In this document: in pieces, positions 25,361-34,417 of the stretch
How the letters are laid out: each line of letters opens with the position of its first letter
How positions within the stretch are numbered: position 1 is the stretch's first letter
NCBI RefSeq assembly: GCF_003449015.1
Contig: NZ_QRGD01000014.1
Span: 1 to 39,198 of the forward strand
Length of the DNA stretch: 39,198 bases
From: Aureibaculum luteum
Lineage (GTDB): Bacteria; Bacteroidota; Bacteroidia; Flavobacteriales; Flavobacteriaceae
Reading direction: 5' to 3'
The notes under the pieces: model-generated
What the model saw: only the letters and a program-made list of their open reading frames with translations
Told to the model about the DNA's origin: nothing
The model's database searches: none
Translations under genes and position numbers: made by a program

Positions 25361-25414
25361 CTAATTACAATCAGTAATCAAAAAGAATAATCTAAAAATC
25401 TAAATATTTATATT

Positions 25415-27328
25415 ATGAGTAAAATTATAGGAATAGATTTAGGAACAACCAACTCATGTGTTTCTGTAATGGAAGGTAATGAGCCAGTAGTAATTCCTAA
25501 TGCAGAAGGAAAAAGAACAACTCCTTCTATTGTAGCATTTGTTGATGGTGGCGAACGTAAAGTTGGTGACCCTGCTAAAAGACAAGCAGTGACTAATCCT
25601 ACAAGAACGGTATATTCAATTAAACGTTTTATGGGTAACAAGTATTCTGAATCTAAAAAAGAAGCAGAACGTGTACCTTATAAAGTGGTTAAAGGAGACA
25701 ATGATACACCAAGAGTAGATATTGATGGCAGAATGTATACGCCACAAGAAATCTCAGCAATGATATTGCAAAAAATGAAAAAAACAGCCGAAGACTATTT
25801 AGGTCATGAGGTTAAAGAAGCTGTAGTAACTGTACCTGCATATTTTAATGATGCACAACGTCAGGCTACAAAAGAAGCTGGTGAAATAGCAGGTTTAAAA
25901 GTGAGTCGTATAATCAATGAGCCTACAGCGGCTGCATTGGCATACGGATTAGATAAATCTGGTGAGGATAAAAAAATTGCGGTTTACGATTTAGGTGGTG
26001 GTACTTTTGATATTTCTATCCTAGAAATTGGTGATGGTGTTTTTGAAGTATTATCTACAAATGGTGATACGCATTTAGGTGGTGATGATTTTGATCAAGT
26101 AATTATTGATTGGTTAGCAGATGCCTTTAAAAAAGATGAAAACGTTGATCTTAGAAAAGATCCAATGGCTTTACAACGTTTAAAAGAAGCTGCTGAAAAA
26201 GCTAAGATTGAATTATCTTCTAGTACACAAACAGAGATTAATTTACCTTATGTTACCGTTGTAGATAATGTACCAAAACACTTGGTAAAAAAATTAACTA
26301 GAGCTCAGTTTGAACAATTAGCACATGATTTAGTGAAACGTTCAATGGATCCTGTAGCAAAAGCATTAAAAGATGCTGATCTTAAAACTACTGATATTGA
26401 TGAAATAATTTTAGTAGGTGGTTCAACTCGTATTCCTAAAATTCAAGAAGAAGTAAAAAAATTCTTTGGTAAAGACCCACATAAAGGTGTAAACCCTGAT
26501 GAGGTAGTTGCTGTAGGTGCTGCAATTCAAGGTGGTGTGTTAACAGGAGATGTAAAAGATGTACTTTTATTAGATGTTACGCCATTAGCCTTAGGTATTG
26601 AAACTATGGGTAATGTAATGACTAAATTAATTGAAGCCAATACTACAATACCAACTAAAAAATCACAAGTATTTTCAACTGCAGCTGACAACCAGCCTTC
26701 AGTAGAAATTCATGTGTTACAAGGTGAGCGTGCTATGGCAGCCGATAATAAAACAATTGGCCGTTTCCATTTAGATGGAATTCCACCAGCACAAAGAGGT
26801 GTTCCACAAATTGAGGTTACATTTGATATTGATGCCAATGGTATCATCAATGTATCAGCTAAAGATAAAGGTACAGGTAAAGAACATAACATTCGTATTG
26901 AAGCTTCTTCAGGATTATCAGAAGATGATATCAAAAAAATGAAAGCAGATGCTGAAGCAAATGCTGAATCTGATAAACAAGCAAAAGAAACTGCTGAAAA
27001 AATCAATGGTGCTGATTCAATGATTTTCCAAACAGAAAAACAATTAAAAGAGTTTGGAGAAAAATTATCTACTGATAAAAAAGAACCAATTGAAGCTGCG
27101 TTAGAGGAATTGAAAAAAGCACATGAGTCTAAAGACTTGGCACAAATAGATACTGCCATGGAAAAGATAAATGAAGCTTGGAAAGTTGCCTCTGAAGAGA
27201 TGTACAAAGCAGAACAAGAAGGTGGAGCTGCTGGTGATGCAGGAGCTGCAGGAGAAGCGGAAGGTTCTTCAGCCACTGAAAGTGATGATGTACAAGATGT
27301 AGATTTCGAAGAAGTAAAAGAAGATTAA
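25415..27328 (+). CDS. dnaK: Molecular chaperone DnaK (Hsp70)
   Basis: ATP-dependent cytoplasmic chaperone that works with DnaJ and GrpE. ATPase domain residues 1-380 with GIDLGTTNS (6-14), VTVPAYFND (138-146), [11 protein letters not shown] (168-178) and [10 protein letters not shown] (192-201); the linker [15 protein letters not shown] leads to the substrate-binding domain, lid and a Gly/Ala-rich tail ending [10 protein letters not shown], the usual C-terminal docking motif. 637 aa. It stands alone: dnaJ and grpE are not adjacent here, which is common in Bacteroidota. It is followed by a long inverted repeat and a bidirectional terminator. Confidence 0.99.
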   Translation: MSKIIGIDLGTTNSCVSVMEGNEPVVIPNAEGKRTTPSIVAFVDGGERKVGDPAKRQAVTNPTRTVYSIKRFMGNKYSESKKEAERVPYKVVKGDNDTPRVDIDGRMYTPQEISAMILQKMKKTAEDYLGHEVKEAVVTVPAYFNDAQRQATKEAGEIAGLKVSRIINEPTAAALAYGLDKSGEDKKIAVYDLGGGTFDISILEIGDGVFEVLSTNGDTHLGGDDFDQVIIDWLADAFKKDENVDLRKDPMALQRLKEAAEKAKIELSSSTQTEINLPYVTVVDNVPKHLVKKLTRAQFEQLAHDLVKRSMDPVAKALKDADLKTTDIDEIILVGGSTRIPKIQEEVKKFFGKDPHKGVNPDEVVAVGAAIQGGVLTGDVKDVLLLDVTPLALGIETMGNVMTKLIEANTTIPTKKSQVFSTAADNQPSVEIHVLQGERAMAADNKTIGRFHLDGIPPAQRGVPQIEVTFDIDANGIINVSAKDKGTGKEHNIRIEASSGLSEDDIKKMKADAEANAESDKQAKETAEKINGADSMIFQTEKQLKEFGEKLSTDKKEPIEAALEELKKAHESKDLAQIDTAMEKINEAWKVASEEMYKAEQEGGAAGDAGAAGEAEGSSATESDDVQDVDFEEVKED

Positions 27329-27340
27329 ATTATTCTTAGT

Positions 27341-27415
27341 TGTCATTCCGACGAAGGAGGAATCTCATGAACAGTACTTGTCATTTGAACAGATTCCTCG
27401 TGCCTCGGAATGACA
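27341..27415. repeat. 25-bp inverted repeat downstream of dnaK
   Basis: TGTCATTCCGA...AGGAATCT (27341-27365) and AGATTCCT...TCGGAATGACA (27391-27415), about 20 of 25 pairs. The TGTCATTCCGA...GGAATC form is a common Bacteroidota intergenic repeat. It lies 12 bp beyond the dnaK stop. Confidence 0.65.
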
Positions 27416-27426
27416 ACATGTAAAAC

Positions 27427-27462
27427 AAAAATCCCGTTCCAAATATTGGAACGGGATTTTTT
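27427..27462. terminator. Bidirectional terminator between dnaK and the DUF3999 gene
   Basis: AAAAATCCCGTTCCAA, loop ATA, TTGGAACGGGATTTTT with T-runs on both strands. It serves dnaK on the plus strand and the DUF2339/DUF3999 operon on the minus strand. A near-identical copy is at 31320-31355. Confidence 0.85.
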
Positions 27463-27483
27463 TATTTTAAGATAAAAACGTAA

Positions 27484-28713
27484 TTATTTTTCCTTTTTCA
27501 AATCCTTTAAAAGGCTGCTTGTAAAATATAAGATAACGATACCTGCCAAAGAAATACAAAGCCACATAAACCATGATTTTTTCCAAAAGACATCAACGGC
27601 ATCTGTATTTGATTGAGGTGTGCTTTTATGGATAATATTAGTAATGGTTACTTTCGGTAGATTACTAGAGATATTACTTTTAAAATAAGAAAGATCGTAT
27701 TGAGGTGTTTTCAACGCTTTATCGCCGGCTTTAATAGTAAATTTTTCATTGGTTTTTAAGGAAGCAATAATATATATGGGGTCTTGAAAAAAAAGTATTT
27801 CACTAACTTCTATCGGTGCATTATCGTTATTTTCAATTTCAATAAAAAAATCATTTTCAAATATTTCTGAGATATTAAAACTGTTCGCACTATTAGAATT
27901 TAAATAAAATTGAGCGAGGTTTTTTCTATAGCTTTCTTCTTTTCCTTTAACTTCTTTCGTTACTGTTTTATAAAGTGTAGCTTTTCTATTATAAAAATCA
28001 GGAGCCGTTATATTAAAGAGAATCTGATTTATGATTTCACGATTTTTAAATAGGAAGTGAATTTTGGTGATTTTTTCATCAGCAATTTCTGTAATTTCTT
28101 TTGAGGTAAAATTAATTTTGAGTAGAGCCTCATTGGTAACTTCACTTTTTGTGCCACCAATTCTTACTATATTTATAGGTAATGAGTTTTTATCATCGAA
28201 AATAATTTTAATATATTTATAAGCGTTTATAGGAAACGTTATCTTTTTAAAAATTTTAGTATCATCTGAATCCTGTAAACCAGATAATCTTGTATTATTT
28301 TCTAATCCGAACCATTCTTCCTGATCATTACTGCCTAAAAGACGGTATGATTTTGAACCTGCGTAATTGGCAATTTGAAGTACTAATTGGTTTATTGTCT
28401 TCTTTGGGTTTTTTATTACCGCTAAGGTTACGGAGTCTTTAATCGTTTTTTTTGAAATAATTTCGTAATCAATGAATTGATTTACAGTAACGGACGCACT
28501 TTTTTGACGTATAAAATAAGGAACTTCATTTCCGGAAATATCCAATATCCTAAAATCACTTAAATCGCTGTTAGAAAACGACCTTATTTCGTTCGGTACA
28601 AGAATTTCATGCAGACCGTCAGTTTTAACATCACTTAATTCTCCTTTAATAAGCTGTTGAGAAAAAATGAAATTTGTAAATAAGAATACTATTATAAACT
28701 TAAAGTTCTTCAT
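27484..28713 (-). CDS. DUF3999 family membrane protein
   Basis: Exported, probably periplasmic protein with a single C-terminal membrane anchor. The longest frame starts at 28743; I prefer the ATG at 28713 (MKNFKFIIVFLFTNFIFSQ), which starts a clean signal peptide. Length 409 aa. The body is made of beta-sandwich modules typical of DUF3999 (SYRLLGSNDQEEWF, YKYIKIIFDD, an F5/8C-like SNDxxxW feature). A membrane helix WLCISLAGIVILYFTSSLL and a KDLKKEK tail follow. It overlaps the end of the DUF2339 gene by 14 bp, so the pair is translationally coupled. DUF2339 and DUF3999 genes are often adjacent. Function unknown. Confidence 0.85.
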   Translation of the reverse strand: MKNFKFIIVFLFTNFIFSQQLIKGELSDVKTDGLHEILVPNEIRSFSNSDLSDFRILDISGNEVPYFIRQKSASVTVNQFIDYEIISKKTIKDSVTLAVIKNPKKTINQLVLQIANYAGSKSYRLLGSNDQEEWFGLENNTRLSGLQDSDDTKIFKKITFPINAYKYIKIIFDDKNSLPINIVRIGGTKSEVTNEALLKINFTSKEITEIADEKITKIHFLFKNREIINQILFNITAPDFYNRKATLYKTVTKEVKGKEESYRKNLAQFYLNSNSANSFNISEIFENDFFIEIENNDNAPIEVSEILFFQDPIYIIASLKTNEKFTIKAGDKALKTPQYDLSYFKSNISSNLPKVTITNIIHKSTPQSNTDAVDVFWKKSWFMWLCISLAGIVILYFTSSLLKDLKKEK

Positions 28714-31222
28714 TTTCTTGTTTGACGTTATCATCTTCATCATCTAAAATTAGAACTTTAATTTTTTGATAAACATATGATATGATTAATATTAAGATAC
28801 CTAACAATATAAAAGCAATGATTTTACCGGTTTCTGACACATTGGTAATATCAAACACAAATAACTTTACAATGGTAACGGCCAATAAAACTAAGGCTAC
28901 AATTCTTAGTGTCTTTATTTGCTTTTTAATACCTATTATTAAAAATACAAAAGCAAGTACTCCCCACAATACTGGGAAACTAGTTTTAGTAATTTTTAAT
29001 TTTGCTTGATTGATCATTGATGTTACTGTTGTATCATATAAATAAAACAAGTCATTTTTATATAGTTCGTAATATTCATTAGCTTTCAATTGCTCTACAG
29101 TAACTGGCGAATTCAATATTTTTAATCCATGCAGCATCAATTCACTACTTGTTATAAAAATAACAGCAATTGCTGCAAGCCAAATAAATAATTTATTTTC
29201 AAATATTGGAAATACTACTTTTTGTTTGTTAGAATTATAAAGTAAGTATGCAAAGTATATAATAAATGCTAAAGATATATAATGTAAATAAAATGCAATT
29301 TCCGTATGAACACCAGTACTTAAATATTCTTTATGTTCGCTAAAAGCTAATATTGAAATGTATAAAATAAATAGTGTAATGTTGAAAATTGCAATAATAT
29401 TCATCAATTGAATACCTAGTTTTGTTTTCTTTTTATACAATATAAAGGATACTATAGCCGTAAATAATAAATGATAAACAGCGGATAGAGATAGGGCAGA
29501 AGCGGTATTCTCAATATAATAATTTGATTGATATAAAACTTCTAAAAGGCCTACGATGTAGCCCAATATAATACCAGCTATACCCATAAAATTCCGATAA
29601 ATTATAGGATTAAATACGAAATTCCATTTTTTTAAAATTTCATTTTCATTTTTTAATAAATAGTGTACTGAAAATATTGAAAGTAATGCAAATAGTCCAG
29701 TTGCAAATATTGGATTGATTATGATATTTAGATGAGCTGTGCTAAAGTATTTTTGCTCCCAATCTAATAGTAAGCTAATCATCATCAATGCATGTACAAT
29801 TACCGATGCAAAACGATAGCTCTTTATTTTTGATTTTTTAGCTAACCACATTAATAAAACAGCTTCTGCTGCCCAAAATAAGGTGATATAATTACCTTGA
29901 AATTGTATTGGAATAGCTAACGTAATAAAGGTAAGCGTAAGGCCAATTAATAAATAAACGGCTATTTTGTCCAACTGAAATTTCTTATAAAGTAACCACG
30001 CGTATATAAAATTGAGTAATCCCAGAGCAATAGTAAAAATTCCTTTTAGTTCTGAATGAAAATCACTAAAAATTACCATACCAATAGCATAAAACACAAA
30101 TGTATTAACGACCAAAATACTGAGCTGTATCTTAGAGAAAGTACCTTTGGTTCTAATATTATTGATAATATTTGTAATAATAAAGATGAGATAAAAAGCA
30201 AAAGAAAAAATTAGGGCATCTAAATAATGAGGTTCTTCACTTATTATTTCTTGTATAAACCATCCACCAAATAATAGGGTGGTAAATATAAAAGCCAGAA
30301 CATTTACTAAATTCCATTTTTTGTAATAGGCCATTGATAGTATTCCTATATTTAATATAATAATATAGGTAAACAGTACAATGTAATTACCCGTACCCGT
30401 ACTAATCATAAATGGCACAGCAAAACCTCCTATTAAGGAAAGGATGGCTAATTCCATTCTATTATACGATATAGAAATTACACTACTAAAAGCAGTAATT
30501 ACAACCATTATTGCAAAAGCAACAGTTTGGTTAAAAAGTCGATATTCATGAAATGCAATACCAATGGTAAAATAAAATATAGCAATTGCACCTGCTACTA
30601 AAACGGAACTAAAAGATCCATAATTCTTACGCAATCTGTGTGCTATTAGCATAACTAATGCTCCCGCTAAAATACCAATACCAACTCTGGCAGGTTCATT
30701 TATCCAATCTTTATCAATGGCATATTTCACAAAATAACTAATACCCAAAACAAGAATTAGAATTCCTATTTTATTTATTAAATTTTCACCAATAAACTTT
30801 TCTAAATCAGGGTTTTTCTCTTTAAATTTTTCCCAATACGATTTTTTAAGTGGTTTCGGTGTGTATAAAGTTTTAAAATTTTCTTCTAATGGTTCTTCTA
30901 TTATAGTATGTTCCTTCTGCTTCTCGAATATAGGTTCGCTTGTTATCTTAGCATGGCTAATGTTAATTTCTTTATCAACTTTTTCTTTGAGAGGAATTGA
31001 TGGAGGTAAAGTGTCTTCTATGTTTTTAGAGATTATAGGAGGTTGAGGATCCTCCGCAATAGTATTTGATTTTTTTTCTGTGACTTTAGGTATTTCCTTA
31101 CTTAAATCAGAAATTTTTTCAGTTAATTCTTCAATGCTTCTTTTTAAAACAGAATAATTAGAATTTGTTTTACTAATTAATACAATTAATAAAACCAAAA
31201 TAATAAATAATATAAACTCCAT
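28700..31222 (-). CDS. DUF2339 family polytopic membrane protein
   Basis: Large inner-membrane protein of 840 aa. A first membrane helix (about 2-18) is followed by a cytoplasmic or periplasmic segment with predicted coiled coil (LKRSIEELTEKISDLSKEI) and a charged linker to about residue 140, then some 20 or more membrane helices to the end. This is the DUF2339 layout. The C-terminus is acidic (DDEDDNVKQENEEL). First gene of the operon with DUF3999, driven by the element at 31250-31257. The conserved pairing suggests that the two proteins form one complex, possibly in cell envelope assembly; this is inference. Confidence 0.9.
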   Translation of the reverse strand: MEFILFIILVLLIVLISKTNSNYSVLKRSIEELTEKISDLSKEIPKVTEKKSNTIAEDPQPPIISKNIEDTLPPSIPLKEKVDKEINISHAKITSEPIFEKQKEHTIIEEPLEENFKTLYTPKPLKKSYWEKFKEKNPDLEKFIGENLINKIGILILVLGISYFVKYAIDKDWINEPARVGIGILAGALVMLIAHRLRKNYGSFSSVLVAGAIAIFYFTIGIAFHEYRLFNQTVAFAIMVVITAFSSVISISYNRMELAILSLIGGFAVPFMISTGTGNYIVLFTYIIILNIGILSMAYYKKWNLVNVLAFIFTTLLFGGWFIQEIISEEPHYLDALIFSFAFYLIFIITNIINNIRTKGTFSKIQLSILVVNTFVFYAIGMVIFSDFHSELKGIFTIALGLLNFIYAWLLYKKFQLDKIAVYLLIGLTLTFITLAIPIQFQGNYITLFWAAEAVLLMWLAKKSKIKSYRFASVIVHALMMISLLLDWEQKYFSTAHLNIIINPIFATGLFALLSIFSVHYLLKNENEILKKWNFVFNPIIYRNFMGIAGIILGYIVGLLEVLYQSNYYIENTASALSLSAVYHLLFTAIVSFILYKKKTKLGIQLMNIIAIFNITLFILYISILAFSEHKEYLSTGVHTEIAFYLHYISLAFIIYFAYLLYNSNKQKVVFPIFENKLFIWLAAIAVIFITSSELMLHGLKILNSPVTVEQLKANEYYELYKNDLFYLYDTTVTSMINQAKLKITKTSFPVLWGVLAFVFLIIGIKKQIKTLRIVALVLLAVTIVKLFVFDITNVSETGKIIAFILLGILILIISYVYQKIKVLILDDEDDNVKQENEEL

Positions 31223-31249
31223 GGCTTATTCTTTTGGGTCGGTTTAATA

Positions 31250-31257
31250 CAAATGTA
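31250..31257 (-). promoter_or_regulatory. Bacteroidota -7 element (TACATTTG) of the DUF2339 operon
   Basis: Minus-strand TACATTTG matches TAnnTTTG fully, 27 bp upstream of the DUF2339 ATG. Possible -33 TTG positions at 31271 and 31282 are off the best spacing. Confidence 0.45.
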
Positions 31258-31319
31258 CTGATTAATGGTTCAAGAAATAGTCAATTTTCGCTGTAAATAA
31301 TGGACAAAACGGTAATAAC

Positions 31320-31355
31320 AAAAATCCCGTTCCAATAGTTGGAACGGGATTTTTT
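31320..31355. terminator. Bidirectional terminator downstream of the CAP gene
   Basis: AAAAATCCCGTTCCAA, loop TAG, TTGGAACGGGATTTTT. The same stem as at 27427-27462, differing only in the loop. It ends CAP gene transcription before the DUF2339 promoter. The spacer 31223-31455 holds nothing else I can support. Confidence 0.85.
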
Positions 31356-31455
31356 GGTTTTGATTCTGATTAGTATCAGAAATATATATAAGTATTTAGC
31401 GGGTCAATTGCTTTGTTGGATAACTATAACAGTTAAAGTTCATTTTTAGTATAAT

Positions 31456-31917
31456 TTATCTGTAAAAAAGTTGCGTAAAATAATAAGTACCTTCAGCGTT
31501 TTGAACAGCAGCGATACCTGTATGTGTAAAATTGCCTTCAATATTTTCTTTATGTTCTGAACTGTTTAACCATGCAGTGACCACTTTTTCGGCCGTATTA
31601 TAGCCATAAGCTACATTTTCACCTGTCCCTTTTGCATTTTCATTTCTTTTTAAGTTATTAGCTCTCGAACTAAAATTATCGTGGCTAATCTTATCTTTTG
31701 CAATCATATATTTACTATGGTCAATGGCAAGATTATCAGCAGTAGTATTTCTTGATAATATTTCAAGTCCCTTACTCTCTCTATGAGCATTTACTAAATT
31801 GAATATTTTATCAGTAATACTTGTTTCAACGAAAACTTCATCAGTATCATCTTCAGAACATGAAGATATCGATACGAATAATAATAGTAAAATACTATAT
31901 TTAAATAGGACTTTCAT
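31456..31917 (-). CDS. CAP-domain (SCP/PR-1) lipoprotein
   Basis: Outer-surface or periplasmic lipoprotein with lipobox SSC (C20) followed by an acidic SEDDTDE tether. The CAP fold covers about 35-153: FNLVNAHRESKGLEIL, LAIDHSKYMIAKDKISHDNF, GTGENVAYGYNT, VVTAWLNSSEHKENI and THTGIAAV, carrying the conserved H (in SHDNF), E (GENV) and H (SEHKENI) that form the shared cavity. Bacterial members are often linked to polysaccharide or cell-wall handling, but the substrate is unknown. 153 aa, a minimal single domain. Monocistronic. Confidence 0.92.
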   Translation of the reverse strand: MKVLFKYSILLLLFVSISSCSEDDTDEVFVETSITDKIFNLVNAHRESKGLEILSRNTTADNLAIDHSKYMIAKDKISHDNFSSRANNLKRNENAKGTGENVAYGYNTAEKVVTAWLNSSEHKENIEGNFTHTGIAAVQNAEGTYYFTQLFYR

Positions 31918-32129
31918 GTGATTAAGTTCTTATAGTTAGTTATTTATATAACTATAAAATAGAATATTTAGTATAAAATTGATTATTGAAGTTGAAAACG
32001 AACCCTATGTGGTTAGCTGTATTTAGGAGTTAAATATGTCTAAATAGATTTAATTAAGCAGCAGCAGTACGATATGATTTTTAAGTCATTTTTGGTATTC
32101 TAGTATCAAAGTTGAGTAAATTTATGATT

Positions 32130-32924
32130 TTATTTTAGAAAAAAGGGATTGGTCTTTCTGTTTTTAAATCCATGATACATAACATAGCCGAACAGAATAA
32201 GGGCTCCTATTAAAGCCGTATAAGCAATGCTTTTATATTCATTTTGCTGTTTTATATATATGGCTATCAATGCCCAAACACCAACTAAGGCAAATTCTCT
32301 CATATTTCGTTTGTAAATGATTAAGGTATTTAATAACGTAGCAATAATTATCATGATAATAGTCCATTGTATTTCAGATAATCCAAAGCCACTCCATTCA
32401 ATTTTGGCCAAGTAAGCAGTAATATTCGCAATAGTGGCAACTGTAATCCATCCCGAATAAATACAAATTGGCCACCAATAAAACCCAATTGTTTTTTTGG
32501 AAGCATCTAAACGCTCCATGTTTGTATTTAAAATTATTTTTGTCAAAGAAATTAGCATTACAATCATAATACCTACAGAAAGAAGTGTGTTTTCATAGAG
32601 CCATGCAAATACCCAAGCTGCATTTGCTAAGTTCGTTAATGCAAACCAATAACCAGTTTGATTTATAAATTCAACATTTTTTTTGAGCTTGAAAGTTTGG
32701 TAAATTTGAAAACCACAAAAAGTAATTAGTCCTACATAAATAATGCCCCAAATAGAAAAAGCATACCCAGCTGGAGTAAATAAGTTGGTATATTTATCAC
32801 TGAGTCCACCAATCGTATTTCCATTAATTGTATAGACTTGAGAATAATAATTAATTCCAATAGCAATAATTACGGATAAGGAATTAAGTATTGAAAATTT
32901 TTGTTGATTTTTAATAACGCTCAT
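32130..32924 (-). CDS. TspO/MBR-like tryptophan-rich membrane protein
   Basis: Inner-membrane protein of 264 aa with about seven predicted helices, rich in Trp. FTPAGYAFSIWGIIYVGL (49-66) and LANAAWVFAWLYENTLLSVG resemble the first helices of TspO/MBR proteins; YWWPICIYSGWITVATIANI fits a later one. At 264 aa it is longer than the usual 150-160 aa TspO, matching the extended form often annotated as tryptophan-rich sensory protein. Porphyrin binding is known for the family but cannot be claimed here. Divergent from the MATE gene. Confidence 0.75.
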   Translation of the reverse strand: MSVIKNQQKFSILNSLSVIIAIGINYYSQVYTINGNTIGGLSDKYTNLFTPAGYAFSIWGIIYVGLITFCGFQIYQTFKLKKNVEFINQTGYWFALTNLANAAWVFAWLYENTLLSVGIMIVMLISLTKIILNTNMERLDASKKTIGFYWWPICIYSGWITVATIANITAYLAKIEWSGFGLSEIQWTIIMIIIATLLNTLIIYKRNMREFALVGVWALIAIYIKQQNEYKSIAYTALIGALILFGYVMYHGFKNRKTNPFFLK

Positions 32925-33006
32925 ACCTCTAAAATAATAATTTAAAATCTTATTTCAAAACAAAATGTATTTATCTACTTCGTATTTATCCTCTGACAAA
33001 ATCTAT

Positions 33007-33014
33007 TACCTTTG
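33007..33014 (+). promoter_or_regulatory. Bacteroidota -7 element (TACCTTTG) of the MATE operon
   Basis: Full TAnnTTTG match. The predicted start is about 33021, leaving a 17-nt leader to the TTG at 33038, which supports that start codon. Confidence 0.55.
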
Positions 33015-33037
33015 CAAACATTAAAAATCAAACTTTT

Positions 33038-34417
33038 TTGAATCTTAAAACATATACATCAGAATTTCGCTATAATTTAAAATTGGCTTACCCAGTTATG
33101 CTAGGCATGATTGGCCATACGATGGTTAGTTTTATTGATAATATTATGGTGGGCCAAATGGGAACTGCTGAACTGGCGGCTGTATCTTTAGGAAATAGTT
33201 TCGTTTTTATAGCGATGAGTTTGGGCATAGGTTTTTCAACTGCTATTACGCCCTTAGTTGCAGAAGCAGATGGTGAAAAAAATATTGAAAAGGGAAAGCA
33301 AACTTTTAACCATGGCTTAATTTTATGCACCGTTCTCGGGATTGTTTTATTTCTATTGATATTGGCTATAAAACCGCTGATGTATCATATGAGTCAACCA
33401 GAAGAGGTGGTAGCACTGGCAATTCCTTATTTAGATTTGGTTGCTTTTTCTTTAATTCCATTAATCATATTTCAGGGCTTTAAACAGTTTGCAGATGGCT
33501 TGTCACAAACCAAGTATGCCATGTATGCTACTATTATAGCAAATGTTATAAATGTAGTGTTGAATTATTTATTGATTTTTGGAAAATTTGGATTTCCGGA
33601 AATGGGTATTATCGGAGCTGCGATCGGAACTTTGGTTTCAAGGGTTGTTATGTTGGGTTATATATGGTTGTTGTTGAAATCAAAAACAAAATTCAAACCT
33701 TATTTTGAGCGATTTAGTTTTAAAAATATAAAGAAAGGCATACTCAAAAAAATAATAAATCTTGGCTTTCCTTCAGCCTTGCAAATGTTTTTTGAGGTGG
33801 CTATTTTTACGGCTGCCATTTGGTTAAGCGGTGTATTGGGTAAAAATCCACAAGCGGCAAATCAGATTGCACTAAACTTGTCTTCCATGACTTTTATGGT
33901 GGCTATGGGCTTAAGTGTTACAGCAATGATTAGAGTAGGGAATCAAAAAGGATTAAAAAACTTTAAGGAATTACGACGTATTGCGTTTTCCATATTTTTA
34001 CTGACCTTCTTTTTAGATATTATTTTCGCCTTAGTATTTATGATATTCAATCAAGAGTTGCCAAGAATTTATGTAGATGAATATGACCTAGTCAATCAAA
34101 TTGATAACTTAGAAGTGGTGAGTATCGCTGCTAAATTATTATTAGTGTCTGCTGTTTTTCAAATTTCTGACGGATTACAGGTAGCTGTGCTGGGGGCCTT
34201 AAGAGGTTTACAAGATGTTAAGATTCCTACGATAATTACTTTTATTGCCTATTGGCTAATTGGTTTTCCTATTTCTTATTTTTTAGGAAAGGAAGATATG
34301 TATGGTAGTGTGGGGATCTGGTTAGGATTGTTGGCAGGTTTAACTGCCTCTGGAATATTATTGTATATTCGATTTAATTATTTAACTAAGAAATTAATTA
34401 ATCAAACCATTCAATAA
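33038..34417 (+). CDS. MATE-family multidrug/cation antiporter
   Basis: Inner-membrane exporter of 459 aa with 12 predicted helices in two MatE repeats. N-terminal LKLAYPVMLGMIGHTMVSFIDNIMVGQMG (about 15-43) and GADG-type loops such as FPSALQMFFEVAIFT in the second half are typical. It starts at TTG: the first in-frame ATG (33101) would remove the first part of helix 1, and the promoter element at 33007 gives a short leader. Drug or cation specificity is not predictable. The stop is directly followed by the ATG of the flippase gene, so the two are coupled in an operon. Confidence 0.93.
   Translation: MNLKTYTSEFRYNLKLAYPVMLGMIGHTMVSFIDNIMVGQMGTAELAAVSLGNSFVFIAMSLGIGFSTAITPLVAEADGEKNIEKGKQTFNHGLILCTVLGIVLFLLILAIKPLMYHMSQPEEVVALAIPYLDLVAFSLIPLIIFQGFKQFADGLSQTKYAMYATIIANVINVVLNYLLIFGKFGFPEMGIIGAAIGTLVSRVVMLGYIWLLLKSKTKFKPYFERFSFKNIKKGILKKIINLGFPSALQMFFEVAIFTAAIWLSGVLGKNPQAANQIALNLSSMTFMVAMGLSVTAMIRVGNQKGLKNFKELRRIAFSIFLLTFFLDIIFALVFMIFNQELPRIYVDEYDLVNQIDNLEVVSIAAKLLLVSAVFQISDGLQVAVLGALRGLQDVKIPTIITFIAYWLIGFPISYFLGKEDMYGSVGIWLGLLAGLTASGILLYIRFNYLTKKLINQTIQ

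Noticed and set aside
26710-27276. 188-codon open frame on the minus strand inside dnaK
   Set aside because: Antisense shadow of a highly conserved gene; the Ser/Ala-rich translation matches nothing and has no promoter.
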